Source: Candidatus Heimdallarchaeota archaeon LC_3 (GTDB lineage: Archaea > Asgardarchaeota > Heimdallarchaeia > Hodarchaeales > LC-3). From it: 30,715 nucleotides of DNA. The stretch spans positions 1-30,715 of the forward strand of contig MDVS01000146.1 in assembly GCA_001940645.1 (NCBI GenBank), read 5' to 3'. Every line of letters starts with the position of its first letter. Position 1 is the first letter of the stretch. The notes under the pieces were generated by a model. That model made no database searches and was not told the origin of the DNA. It saw only the letters and a list, made by a program, of their open reading frames with translations. Below are positions 14,219 through 23,047 of the stretch, piece by piece. Both the position numbers and the translations under genes were made by a program.

Positions 14219-15934
14219 ATGTCTTTACAGGAATTGAATGACTTTTTTCAAAGAGGTGAGTTTGAAGAAGTAATAAAGAAATTGCCTCAATTATCAGAAA
14301 ACGACTATATTGATGGACAATTTCTAAATACTGAAATTTTATATATAAAAGGTGATATTGAAGGGATTAACAAAATTGTAGAGGATCTTACTCCTCGAAT
14401 TCATTCCTTAAAAGATAAATATTATGAAATTTATTTATCAATAATAGAATTAGAGCCTTTTTCAAAAATTTTTGAGAATTCAGAATTTGATCAAAGAAGA
14501 GACGAAATTGCCTATTTTTTCTCGTCCTTATCTGAAAATCAAATAAAAGATGTTCAATGGTCTAAACTATTTATTAATTACCAATTAAAATATAAGACAC
14601 AACGAATGAATAAACAAGAAGAAATTTATTCGGAATTAGAAAAAGCTAATATCATTAGTAAAGAACTTAATATCCCATATTATTCGGGACTATGTCTACT
14701 CAGGATAGGACTTCATTTCTCAAAAAATTTTAATTTATCAAAAGCTTTAGACTATTTGGATAGAAGTAAAAAGATTTTTGAGTCTTTGAATAATAAATAT
14801 TGGTTAAGCTTTCTATATGTATTTATTGGAGCTATATCAACAAATAAAGGAGATTATGGGGAAGCAGAATCAATAATTCAAAAAAGTGTTTCCATTTCAA
14901 AGAGTATAAATTTTAAATCTGGAATCAGTTTGGCATATCTCCATTTAGCAGGTTTGTACAATAGTCAAGGAGAATTACAAAAATCTATTGAATATGATTT
15001 AAAATCATTAGAAATTGCTGAATCAATGAATTACTTGGAGAGATTAGCTACCTTATACAATAATATGGGGATAAAATACCGTAAACTTGGAGAATTGGAT
15101 AAAGCTTTCAATTATTTTAATAAAACAAAAGCCATGAAAATGGGGGATCCCCTATATTTGAAAGGTATATCAGATTTCCAAATAGGAGATACATATTTTG
15201 AGAAGGGAGAATTGGATAAAGCTCACTATCATCTACAACAAGCGTATATATTTTTTAAAAATAAAGAAGGTCCTTTCTCAATCCTATCAATTGAGCGATT
15301 AATTAATATTTCTCTTCTCCAAGGGAATGAAAAACATGCTAGGACCTTATTAGAAGAACTAAAGGAGAAAATATCTGATTATGAAGGAATCATTGGTCAA
15401 GGAGCTTATAAATTAAGTAAGGCTCGTATTCTTCTTGCAAGTAAACGACTTCGTGACAAAATGAAAGCAGAGGACATATTAAGAGAATTATACGATAATA
15501 GGGAAAAAAATCATCAGTATTATTCCTCTACTGCGATGTATCTCTTATGTGAAGTATTATTGGATGAATTAAGACTTTACAGTGAACAAGTAGTGTTAGA
15601 AGAGGTAAAACAACTCATAGAGGATATATATACTTATGCACAAAAACAGCATTCTTATTCTCAACTAATTAGTGCGTTAATTCTTAAAAGCAAATTTGCT
15701 ATCTTAGAAGGGAAATTTGATCAGGTACCACAGATATTAAATCAAGCCTTACTAACGGCTAAAGAAAAAAAATTAGATGGGTTAGAAAAAAAAATAATTT
15801 TAGAAGAAGAATCTTTTAATAATCAATTGGAACAATGGAAGGGATTGATTACAGATAATGCTTCTCATTTTGAACGTATTGAAAAAATGAAATTAAAAAA
15901 ATACATACAAGAAGCTAGAAAGTACATTCATTGA
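14219..15934 (+). CDS. TPR-repeat protein
   Basis: A 571-aa soluble, all-helical protein. At least five tetratricopeptide repeats are readable between residues ~155 and ~350. Examples are LRIGLHFSKNFNLSKALDYL, YLHLAGLYNSQGELQKSIEY, YNNMGIKYRKLGELDKAF and FQIGDTYFEKGELDKAHYHL. More divergent helical hairpins follow to ~540. TPR arrays bind other proteins, and no catalytic domain is visible. It ends 84 bp before the exonuclease-helicase gene, which has its own TATA-like box, so the two are neighbours and possibly partners rather than a strict operon. Large TPR proteins of this type are common in Asgard archaea, so a link to the helicase is only suggested by position. Confidence 0.85.
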   Translation: MSLQELNDFFQRGEFEEVIKKLPQLSENDYIDGQFLNTEILYIKGDIEGINKIVEDLTPRIHSLKDKYYEIYLSIIELEPFSKIFENSEFDQRRDEIAYFFSSLSENQIKDVQWSKLFINYQLKYKTQRMNKQEEIYSELEKANIISKELNIPYYSGLCLLRIGLHFSKNFNLSKALDYLDRSKKIFESLNNKYWLSFLYVFIGAISTNKGDYGEAESIIQKSVSISKSINFKSGISLAYLHLAGLYNSQGELQKSIEYDLKSLEIAESMNYLERLATLYNNMGIKYRKLGELDKAFNYFNKTKAMKMGDPLYLKGISDFQIGDTYFEKGELDKAHYHLQQAYIFFKNKEGPFSILSIERLINISLLQGNEKHARTLLEELKEKISDYEGIIGQGAYKLSKARILLASKRLRDKMKAEDILRELYDNREKNHQYYSSTAMYLLCEVLLDELRLYSEQVVLEEVKQLIEDIYTYAQKQHSYSQLISALILKSKFAILEGKFDQVPQILNQALLTAKEKKLDGLEKKIILEEESFNNQLEQWKGLITDNASHFERIEKMKLKKYIQEARKYIH

Positions 15935-15980
15935 TTAGATTACCATCAAAAATTAATGATTTTTCTTAGGAACTTTTTTC

Positions 15981-15990
15981 CATATATAAA
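15981..15990 (+). promoter_or_regulatory. TATA-like box before the exonuclease-helicase gene
   Basis: CATATATAAA, followed by GGTGGG, lies 28-38 nt before ATG 16019. There is no ribosome site near the ATG, so a leaderless transcript is likely. Confidence 0.6.
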
Positions 15991-16018
15991 GGTGGGTTTT
16001 ACTTACTAATGAATAACT

Positions 16019-19000
16019 ATGGCCACAATAAATCAACAAGGTTCAAAGAAATCTTTAGCAGATATGGGATTAGTCAGAGTAATAGATCTTAAAATTGTCT
16101 TAGAAGGAACTACATTTGAATTACTACCTTTAGCTGAAGATTCAGAAACATTATTAGGATTGGGGATCATTAAAAAATCACGAATGATCTTATATTTATC
16201 CAAAAATAGTAAAACAACTATTACTGACTTCATTGAGTGGTTAGATGATAATATTGAGAAATTGACTACTCCAATTTTCTTTTTTCAACCTGAATATGAG
16301 CTCCTCCAATCGTTTGATGAGAATATTATTGAAAGATATAACGAGAAATTTAAACTTATTAATGATTTAAAGACTAAGGAAGATATTTGGGGACATATTT
16401 CAAGTAAACATCACCAGCAACAAATATTCTATTCACCACAATTGGCTTACCAGTTTAGTCAGAGCAGTATCTTTGGAAAACAGATCCTAGAATTTGTAGA
16501 ATTAATGTTACTAAATAAAATAGCACTAATAATAAATTTTACGACTACTCTGAGAATAGCTAACAGCATTACTTCCACTACCTGTTTGGAGGGAGAAAGT
16601 GCTGTTGGAATCAAAGAGGGGACAATTATTGATATCGAAACAACGGGAATAGATCCAGAAAAATCATTAATTATTTCTTACGGATTCCTCTATGAAAACA
16701 AATTTCAGATTCTCTTTAATCATGCTAATCTAAATACAGTATCCTTTAATCTTTTGATTCAAGAATTACAAGAAGGCCTAGTAACGCCGCCTTTCTATGC
16801 TTACAATATTGGGTTTGAAGGTAATTTCTTTTCAGGCACAGCATTCAAGGAATTAAAACCTTACAAAGATGGTTACATTGCCCGAAGAGCAGAAGTCTAT
16901 TTACCTGATGATGACGATCCAGGTAAAGGAGCAAATATTCCGATCTGGTATAAGTTATTTTTATCTGGGGGTGATATAAAGAAACGAAAACTCTACCGAA
17001 GATTGATTTTACTTCATAATCGTGCCTGTCTTATTAATCAGGTAGCATTATTAGCGTTACAATATAATAGCGATCACCAAAAGACAGCTTGGACTAAATT
17101 CCAATTTCCAAAAGAGTTAACCTCGAAATACCGTCATACCATGAATGCTGAGAAAAAGAATCATTTAGTCTTTAAACCAACAAAATTCAAGGATATTTAC
17201 AGCTATAAAGATGGTTTTTATTCTCAATATTATGATGAAGGGTATTTGTATAAGTTAGGATTACGTCCAGCTCCAGATCATTACCAGAAACTAATTTCCA
17301 GTAATAATGCATCTATTAGGATGTTCAAACATTCAGAAGCTCAGGGACCATCCACATTATCCTTGGATATTATAGAAATGGATCCACGAATACGTAATGG
17401 ATTAGAAGAATCTGGAATAAAAGAATTATATGAATACCAATACCATGCTTACACCCAAATAACAACAGCAGTATCTTGTCTGATCACTGCTCCGACAGGT
17501 AATGGTAAAACTGAAGCATTTCTCTTACCTGTTTTACAACGGATTCTCTCCATTAAAGAAAATAACAGAAAAGTTGATCCTACGAATACTGATAGTAGTA
17601 TTATGGTCATATTGTTTTATCCCACTAAAGCCTTGTCCAATGATCAGTTCCATAAAATAACGAAATGGACAAAACGACTTAAATTAACCGTTAAACAAAT
17701 TGATGGAGATGTAGGAACACACCAGAGAAAAAAATTGTTGGAAAACCCTCCAGATATTTTGTTGACTACTCCAGACTGGTTGCACTACAATTTACATAAA
17801 CAAGAGTGGCAACAAGCATTAGGAGATGTCGAAATTGTTATCTTAGATGAAGTCCATACCTATTCGGGAATATTGGGGACACATCTGTTTATGCTACTAC
17901 AACGATTAACACGAATTATTGGGAAATATCAGATCATAGGAGCATCAGCAACTGTTGGAAATCCTAAAGAGTTCTTTAAACGATTAACAAATAGGGATAT
18001 TGCAGTTATTTATTGTAAAGATAAGGTAGCAAAACGACCAGCTTTAGATATTTTACTAATCAGTCCCAAAATGGAGAAGGATAATGATTATAATGTCTCA
18101 GAATTGATTAAAGACCTGACTGGAAAAGAATTTGAGCATACGGTCTTAATATTTAGAAACTCACAACAAGGGACAGAATTTACTTATAGAAATCTGGTAA
18201 ATTACTTGGGTAAAGAAGTTGATATTCATCGTGGTGGATTAACAAAGACTCATAGACAGGATGTGGAAAATAAATTACGGGATGGAATAACAAAAGCAGT
18301 AGTCTGTACTAGCAGTCTGGAATTAGGAATAGATGTAGGAGACATATCATGTATTATTACTCCGTTGGTCCCAATAAATAATTTATATCAACGGATTGGA
18401 AGAGCTGGAAGAAGAGACAGACCGGCATTAGCGATATTAGAGTTAAGCAACGATGTAATTAGTGAATATTATATTCGACATCCAAAAGAGTATTTTACCG
18501 ATGTTACACCCATTACTTTTGAGACGAATAATAGAAGAATAATATTTGATCACTTACGGTTAGCAAAATATGAGAAACCGTTTGCAGATAACGAATTCAA
18601 TGAATATGATGATATTCAGGAATTAATAACGAAAAAAGAGTCGCAGGAACAAAAAAAAGCTCAAGAAGAGGAGAAAAGACCAACAGCACCAGTATTTTCA
18701 TTGCGAAGTGCTGGCCCGACACTGGAAATAACATTGAATAATAAGATTATTGCAACCAGAACATTTCCGTACGCATTTTGGGAATATTTTCCAGAAGCAA
18801 TTCGCTATATTGCAGGAAATAGATTCAAAGTCAAAGAAGTACTGCAGACTAAACGATTTAATAGACCTCATTATATAGCAAGGGTAGAATATCTTAAAGG
18901 AGAAATGTTTACTGTTGTACGACCGATAAAAATTGATCATTATGATTTTATAGGAGATCCTGAACCCTTAAGCCGATTAAACAACACACAAATAGTCATT

Positions 19001-19390
19001 GGGAAAGGAAAAGTCACAACAATCCTAAAGGGAGCAGAATCAATGTATGGAAATTCGAACCAGAAAACAAAATTACACTTCAAACAATATTCCTACGTCC
19101 ATAGGACACAAATTCTGGAAATAATATTTGATGAAGAGGTAACAGTAGAAGTATTACATACCCTCAGACATTTATTAAGAAGCACTATTCAGATGAAGTT
19201 AGGATTACAATCAGAATACTTTTTTCTACAGGACAGGAACATGAAAAATAAGTTGGTATTATATGATGCTTCGGAGGGAGGAAACGGAAGTATAATAACA
19301 GTAATGAAGCGAATAAAATATTTATTTGAAAGAATGCACCAGATTCTCCAATCTTGCGCTTGTATAAACTCTCAGGGTTGCCCAAAGTGA
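16019..19390 (+). CDS. Fused DEDD exonuclease and DExH helicase (MrfB-MrfA-like)
   Basis: A 1123-aa protein with two modules. Residues ~190-390 form an RNase H-like exonuclease of the YprB type: IIDIETTG (D205, E207), YNIGFEGNFF as the second motif, and RLILLHNRACL where the family usually has Y-N-x-x-D. The last acidic ligand seems missing. Residues ~450-1123 form a superfamily 2 helicase: Walker A APTGNGKTE (491-499), TPDWL, DEVH (610-613), SAT, then TSSLELGIDVG and QRIGRAGRR (~791-799). A DUF1998-type C-terminus (YDASEGGNG, then CAC-GCP) follows. In Bacillus subtilis, MrfA (helicase) and MrfB (nuclease) are separate proteins acting in repair of mitomycin damage; here they are one chain of matching total size. 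The closing TGA replaces an expected cysteine (see the next entry). Confidence 0.85.
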   Translation: MATINQQGSKKSLADMGLVRVIDLKIVLEGTTFELLPLAEDSETLLGLGIIKKSRMILYLSKNSKTTITDFIEWLDDNIEKLTTPIFFFQPEYELLQSFDENIIERYNEKFKLINDLKTKEDIWGHISSKHHQQQIFYSPQLAYQFSQSSIFGKQILEFVELMLLNKIALIINFTTTLRIANSITSTTCLEGESAVGIKEGTIIDIETTGIDPEKSLIISYGFLYENKFQILFNHANLNTVSFNLLIQELQEGLVTPPFYAYNIGFEGNFFSGTAFKELKPYKDGYIARRAEVYLPDDDDPGKGANIPIWYKLFLSGGDIKKRKLYRRLILLHNRACLINQVALLALQYNSDHQKTAWTKFQFPKELTSKYRHTMNAEKKNHLVFKPTKFKDIYSYKDGFYSQYYDEGYLYKLGLRPAPDHYQKLISSNNASIRMFKHSEAQGPSTLSLDIIEMDPRIRNGLEESGIKELYEYQYHAYTQITTAVSCLITAPTGNGKTEAFLLPVLQRILSIKENNRKVDPTNTDSSIMVILFYPTKALSNDQFHKITKWTKRLKLTVKQIDGDVGTHQRKKLLENPPDILLTTPDWLHYNLHKQEWQQALGDVEIVILDEVHTYSGILGTHLFMLLQRLTRIIGKYQIIGASATVGNPKEFFKRLTNRDIAVIYCKDKVAKRPALDILLISPKMEKDNDYNVSELIKDLTGKEFEHTVLIFRNSQQGTEFTYRNLVNYLGKEVDIHRGGLTKTHRQDVENKLRDGITKAVVCTSSLELGIDVGDISCIITPLVPINNLYQRIGRAGRRDRPALAILELSNDVISEYYIRHPKEYFTDVTPITFETNNRRIIFDHLRLAKYEKPFADNEFNEYDDIQELITKKESQEQKKAQEEEKRPTAPVFSLRSAGPTLEITLNNKIIATRTFPYAFWEYFPEAIRYIAGNRFKVKEVLQTKRFNRPHYIARVEYLKGEMFTVVRPIKIDHYDFIGDPEPLSRLNNTQIVIGKGKVTTILKGAESMYGNSNQKTKLHFKQYSYVHRTQILEIIFDEEVTVEVLHTLRHLLRSTIQMKLGLQSEYFFLQDRNMKNKLVLYDASEGGNGSIITVMKRIKYLFERMHQILQSCACINSQGCPK

Positions 19391-19477
19391 ACCTTTGATC
19401 TAAAATGCAGGGATCTAAAGCTCGACCTTGATAAAGAAAATACCTTAAAATTTTTAGATACTCTTACTGAAAAGTAA
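19391..19477 (+). other. In-frame tail of the helicase beyond the TGA
   Basis: After the TGA at 19388-19390 the same frame stays open for 28 codons to TAA 19477: TFDLKC, then RDLKLDLDKENT and LKFLDTLTEK. DUF1998 helicases normally end with C-x-C, then GCPxC, a further cysteine a few residues on, and L-D-K before a final helix. The tail supplies exactly these, and the TGA falls on the cysteine of GCPxC. It is either a point nonsense mutation (TGT/TGC to TGA), a selenocysteine codon, or a read error. I see no clear SECIS hairpin in the 200 bp that follow. Confidence 0.7.
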
Positions 19478-19536
19478 TTCTCTTATTGAGAAATGCTTAT
19501 CCTTTATCCTTTTCCAGTATCCTTATTTATTAATAA

Positions 19537-19686
19537 TCATAGATACCGTAACTCTTCTTTTGTCACCCCTTTTTTACAATAATGTTCTTGCCAGACCCTT
19601 TTTAGTTTTTCCTTTTCCTCACTCCAAGGGTTCTTCATTCCCTTAAGTAATACTTCTTCAATAAGACCCCATTTCTTTGCTTCTCT
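19537..19686 (-). pseudogene. C-terminal remnant of an unknown gene
   Basis: The minus strand encodes 49 protein-like residues (REAKKWGLIEEVLLKGM, then NPWSEEKEKLKRVWQEHY, CKKGVTKEELRYL and a stop). An in-frame TAG cuts it off at ~19687, with the join at the CTCTACGGGCCTATGG sequence where the next plus-strand gene begins. From the ATG inside it would be only 30 aa with no ribosome site. It looks like the tail of a charged helical protein left by a rearrangement. Confidence 0.45.
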
Positions 19687-19696
19687 CTACGGGCCT

Positions 19697-20119
19697 ATGG
19701 TCGCGACTAGTGAAATATCTCATGGAAAAGTCTTATCTGAACGAGATCTATTTTCGTCTGAAAAATTTTACAAAAAATTATCGCAAATGTATAATCCCTG
19801 GAAAAACATTACTAATTATTCGTTATCTATCCCAATTAAACACTCAATTTCAAATTCAATCGAGTTATTTATTCCTTGGATGAATACTCTAGCAGGAAAA
19901 CTTTCTCCAGAAAATAGAAATATTAATGATGTTGAATCTCTTTTTAAAGACCTTACTCACCACTTGAAACAAAGAGAATTAGATAATTCTCATTCATCTT
20001 ATGGATGGGATGGAATTATACTTGATTTTCAATTACGCTTAGGATCAAATCCTTTAACTCTTACAGCGGATTTGTTGGCTCCAAGAGAATATAATGATAT
20101 TATGATAGGTCTTGGGTAA
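19697..20119 (+). CDS. Hypothetical protein, possibly a fragment
   Basis: A 140-aa frame with ordinary composition (FYKKLSQMYNPWKN, IELFIPWMNTLAGKL, then GWDGIILDFQLRLG near the end). The start ATG sits at the abrupt join to the remnant on its left and has no ribosome site. The end (IMIGLG) stops right after what looks like a domain core. So it may be an internal piece of a longer gene. No family recognised. It converges with the minus-strand gene at 20159. Confidence 0.45.
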   Translation: MVATSEISHGKVLSERDLFSSEKFYKKLSQMYNPWKNITNYSLSIPIKHSISNSIELFIPWMNTLAGKLSPENRNINDVESLFKDLTHHLKQRELDNSHSSYGWDGIILDFQLRLGSNPLTLTADLLAPREYNDIMIGLG

Positions 20120-20158
20120 AATTAAAATATAATTTTTATGATTTTTCACTTTTTGTCT

Positions 20159-20674
20159 TCAAATTTTAGTCTTGATAGATCTCATTGCAATTGGGACGTT
20201 TAAATTAATTTTTAACTTAAGACGAATAATTCTGTGATGATATTTTTCATTTAAATGAAAAAGACCAGTTGAAATACTTGTTGGATCGGTTTCATTCTCA
20301 GAGACAATAACTATTTGTCGCTCTGGATAATAAATATATACTCTTCCATGAAAACGTTGAGGATATAGACTTGTATTTATACTTCTTCTTGCTCTTTTTC
20401 TAAATTGAAAATCACATCCATTTGGTTCTCCAATATACTTAAATGAATTAGTAGTCCCGTTTTTTAATAATTCAATAATAGCTATTGGCATGATAAATTC
20501 TGGAGAATGCATTAGTTCTGCTTTTTCTTTTAGTAAAAATATGATTAATTGATAAATAGTTACAATTTTCAAATTAAATAGCCTCTTTTCGAATGCTCTA
20601 AGATTAGATATATTGGTGGAAGGAACATTAAATACTTGTAACCGATTCTTGTATTCCATGACAATGACCTTCAA
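20159..20674 (-). CDS. Hypothetical protein
   Basis: A 171-aa soluble protein. There is a helical N-terminal half (AFEKRLFNLKIVTIYQLIIFLLKEKAEL) and a beta-rich C-terminal half with a basic centre (CDFQFRKRARRS), a strand pair (RVYIYYPERQIVIVSENE) and a final RIIRLKLKINLNVP. The second ATG (residue 6, MEYKNRL) is an equally good start, and neither has a ribosome site. It faces the gene at 19697 and is divergent from the winged-helix gene at 20887, with a 212-bp AT-rich promoter space between. Not recognised. Confidence 0.6.
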   Translation of the reverse strand: MKVIVMEYKNRLQVFNVPSTNISNLRAFEKRLFNLKIVTIYQLIIFLLKEKAELMHSPEFIMPIAIIELLKNGTTNSFKYIGEPNGCDFQFRKRARRSINTSLYPQRFHGRVYIYYPERQIVIVSENETDPTSISTGLFHLNEKYHHRIIRLKLKINLNVPIAMRSIKTKI

Positions 20675-20886
20675 ATTAAAGTAAAATTATTATAGTCTTA
20701 TACTGATATGATTTATTATTAATTTAATCTCAAATTTGTATAATTACTTAAAAACTTTAATAGTGTTAAAGTAAATTTTATTATTTATTATAATTTTAAA
20801 GTTGAAATGAAAACATTTTAAAATTGAAAATAATTATTTATAATTAGAAATGGCGAATTAAAACTTTTGCCTAATGATGATTAATA

Positions 20887-21921
20887 TTGAATTTCAATAA
20901 TTTTTTTGCTGGAATGTCAGTTTCATCTGCATGGAACATGTTTGTCCTATTAATTCAACACAACCAAAAAGGAAATTTATTAACAAAATCTAATTTAGCT
21001 GAAAAAATTGACAAAGCTCCATCTCACCTAAATAAAATGATGAAAAACCTCTATGCGAATAAGATAATAGAATATCAATTCGATGACTCTATCAAAGGGA
21101 CATCAAAGATAGGAATAAAATTTTCGCTATCAGAACTCTATGCAATTCTTATTCAGGAGATAACAAGTGATAAAGAGTTTACAGAAAATTCAAAATCAGA
21201 ATTTGAAGAGTGGTATCGACTATTACCATTAAAATCTGATCAAATAGATGCTAATGAATTTGAATCATATGTAAACGACCCAATTATGTCCGAAATCTTC
21301 AAGAAAGCACCTCGAGCATTTTGTTCTTTAGTGATTTTTGTAGGAATTCTAAAATATGATTTTTCCCAAAATATACTAGACAATCCATCTCTGATAAACT
21401 CTTTTATAGCAATTATCATCAATTCTATCTTTGATTCAATTGAAGGAGCATCATTCATTGCACTTACATCTAAAATTAAATTATTAATAGGTCTAAAAAC
21501 GAAGAAAAATCCCACAGAAAATATATTTTTTCAACAGGAAAGAGAAGTTCTAAGAGGTTTTATGATTGATAAAAATGCCTTGGTAGAGACTCAACAATTG
21601 GTCGAAATCTCTAAGGGCATTAAAGACCAATTTATCGAAGAAAATAAGGTCGAAATAAAAGAAGAAAATAACGGTTACAATAAATATTTTGACTATTTAT
21701 ACAGTATGATCGGTCTCTACAATTTTCGACAGTTCTTGAATGAGTACGACCTAGCAAACCAAGAATATCCTGAGGATATCAATCTGCCCTTAAACGTTTA
21801 TGAAAAATTAAAGCGTTCTCATTCAAAAGATGAAATCACAAATGTTACGATTAAATTCAAATTTGAAAGTGGATTAATTAAAGAATTAAAAGGAAATCTT
21901 TTAGATTATGGATGGGAATAA
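20887..21921 (+). CDS. Winged-helix regulator-like protein
   Basis: A 344-aa protein. Residues ~12-75 read as a winged helix: AWNMFVLLIQHNQKG, LLTKSNLAEKIDKAPSHLNK (helix-turn-helix) and NLYANKIIEYQFDD (wing). It is followed by a long helical domain with no catalytic motif (EEWYRLLPLKSDQ, ESYVNDPIMSEIF, FRQFLNEYDLA). This fits an archaeal transcription factor or an HTH protein with an effector domain. The start is TTG 20887; ATG at residue 10 (GMSVSSAW) is an alternative. It lies between the helicase and the DUF4238 pair, so it could control either. Confidence 0.65.
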   Translation: MNFNNFFAGMSVSSAWNMFVLLIQHNQKGNLLTKSNLAEKIDKAPSHLNKMMKNLYANKIIEYQFDDSIKGTSKIGIKFSLSELYAILIQEITSDKEFTENSKSEFEEWYRLLPLKSDQIDANEFESYVNDPIMSEIFKKAPRAFCSLVIFVGILKYDFSQNILDNPSLINSFIAIIINSIFDSIEGASFIALTSKIKLLIGLKTKKNPTENIFFQQEREVLRGFMIDKNALVETQQLVEISKGIKDQFIEENKVEIKEENNGYNKYFDYLYSMIGLYNFRQFLNEYDLANQEYPEDINLPLNVYEKLKRSHSKDEITNVTIKFKFESGLIKELKGNLLDYGWE

Positions 21922-22100
21922 TTGAAATTGAAAATATTCAGCAATATTTATTTGCAAAAAAATTACTTAAATAAATCGTCGATTTCTTGCTTAACTGTCT
22001 AGTTACAAGTATTTCCTTTAGTATTTTTGGACAACAGTCTTAGATACACGTTATTTAACTTTTCTTTTTAAAAGTAATATGGAGTTGAGGAACAATCTTT

Positions 22101-23039
22101 TTACATTTTTCTGAATATCGAATGCCTTATTGAAGAATAAAGAAATCTTTCTGCATATTCATAAAGGGATTTATTCACCAATTCAATAGTTTTAGTGTCT
22201 TTGCATTTAAGAATCATACCCCTCTTTTCGTCTTTTATACTGTTTGCCCATGTAGAAATGGATTTTGTTGTACAAAGAAATATAGATATCTCTGGAGATA
22301 TGGGGAAGACCCACCAAGATTTGATTTTTTGACCATCAGCCAAGAGATCTATAGTCAATTTTTTAAATGGAAAATACCATGAAAATCCAGCATCATTTGT
22401 AATATAAGGTATGTTTGTTTCATTAACTAGCACAATTGGTTGAATTATATTATAAATGCTTGCAGCTAAATCGTCTGCTTGATTGAGTTTGATTTTGCTT
22501 AAGATTTTGATTGACGTATAATATATTGAAGATAAATCAGCTCTTTTTTCTGGAATCGCACTATTTTGGTTCAGTGGATCAAAGTTGTATAAAACATATT
22601 TTGCCTTTTTGAATAAAGAACTTTGATATTCTTGAATCTCAGTCTCGGATCTCTTGTTCCAATAATTCAATTCCTTTAATCTTCTCCTATAAGATGGTGT
22701 ACGATATACTTGATGAGCCAAGTATCTATAAAAGAAATTGTAATTTTCCATCACTTCTTGGTCATTAAATTTATTGCAGGTTATACAATGGTTATCAATT
22801 ATTCTTGATAAAGCTTTATAACACTCTTGTTCAATTTCCGTTAAGGTGTCATCAGCTGATTCATCTAGAAATTTTCTTTCGACAGCTGCATCCTTTATGT
22901 TTCTTTTGAATATTCTATTATCTTTCTTATCATACACCCAGATTGTTTGATTGTCATATTTTCTATTTGGTGTATTGGTAAAATGAGAAAGAACTTTTTT
23001 TTGAATATAATGTTGGCGGTCTTTTTTCAAAAAATTCAC
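22101..23039 (-). CDS. DUF4238 family protein, second of a tandem pair
   Basis: A 312-aa protein. The N-terminal signature QHYIQKKVLSHFTN, then IWVYDKKDNRIFKRN and KDAAVERKFLDE, and the mid-helix YRYLAHQVYRTPSYRRRL are typical of DUF4238, as is the later pattern WYFPFKKLTI-like followed by FPISPEISIFL. Family members are scattered in accessory regions of bacteria and archaea and have no proven function. It begins 8 bp after the upstream DUF4238 gene, so the two are co-transcribed. The pair is divergent in sequence and may form a heteromer; that is inference. Confidence 0.75.
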   Translation of the reverse strand: MNFLKKDRQHYIQKKVLSHFTNTPNRKYDNQTIWVYDKKDNRIFKRNIKDAAVERKFLDESADDTLTEIEQECYKALSRIIDNHCITCNKFNDQEVMENYNFFYRYLAHQVYRTPSYRRRLKELNYWNKRSETEIQEYQSSLFKKAKYVLYNFDPLNQNSAIPEKRADLSSIYYTSIKILSKIKLNQADDLAASIYNIIQPIVLVNETNIPYITNDAGFSWYFPFKKLTIDLLADGQKIKSWWVFPISPEISIFLCTTKSISTWANSIKDEKRGMILKCKDTKTIELVNKSLYEYAERFLYSSIRHSIFRKM

Positions 23040-23047
23040 TTTAATGC

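Noticed and set aside
19391..19700. Archaeal SECIS element after the helicase
   Set aside because: I looked for a hairpin with the usual GAA/A-rich internal loop in the 3' region and saw none that convinced me; the region also holds a remnant of another gene.
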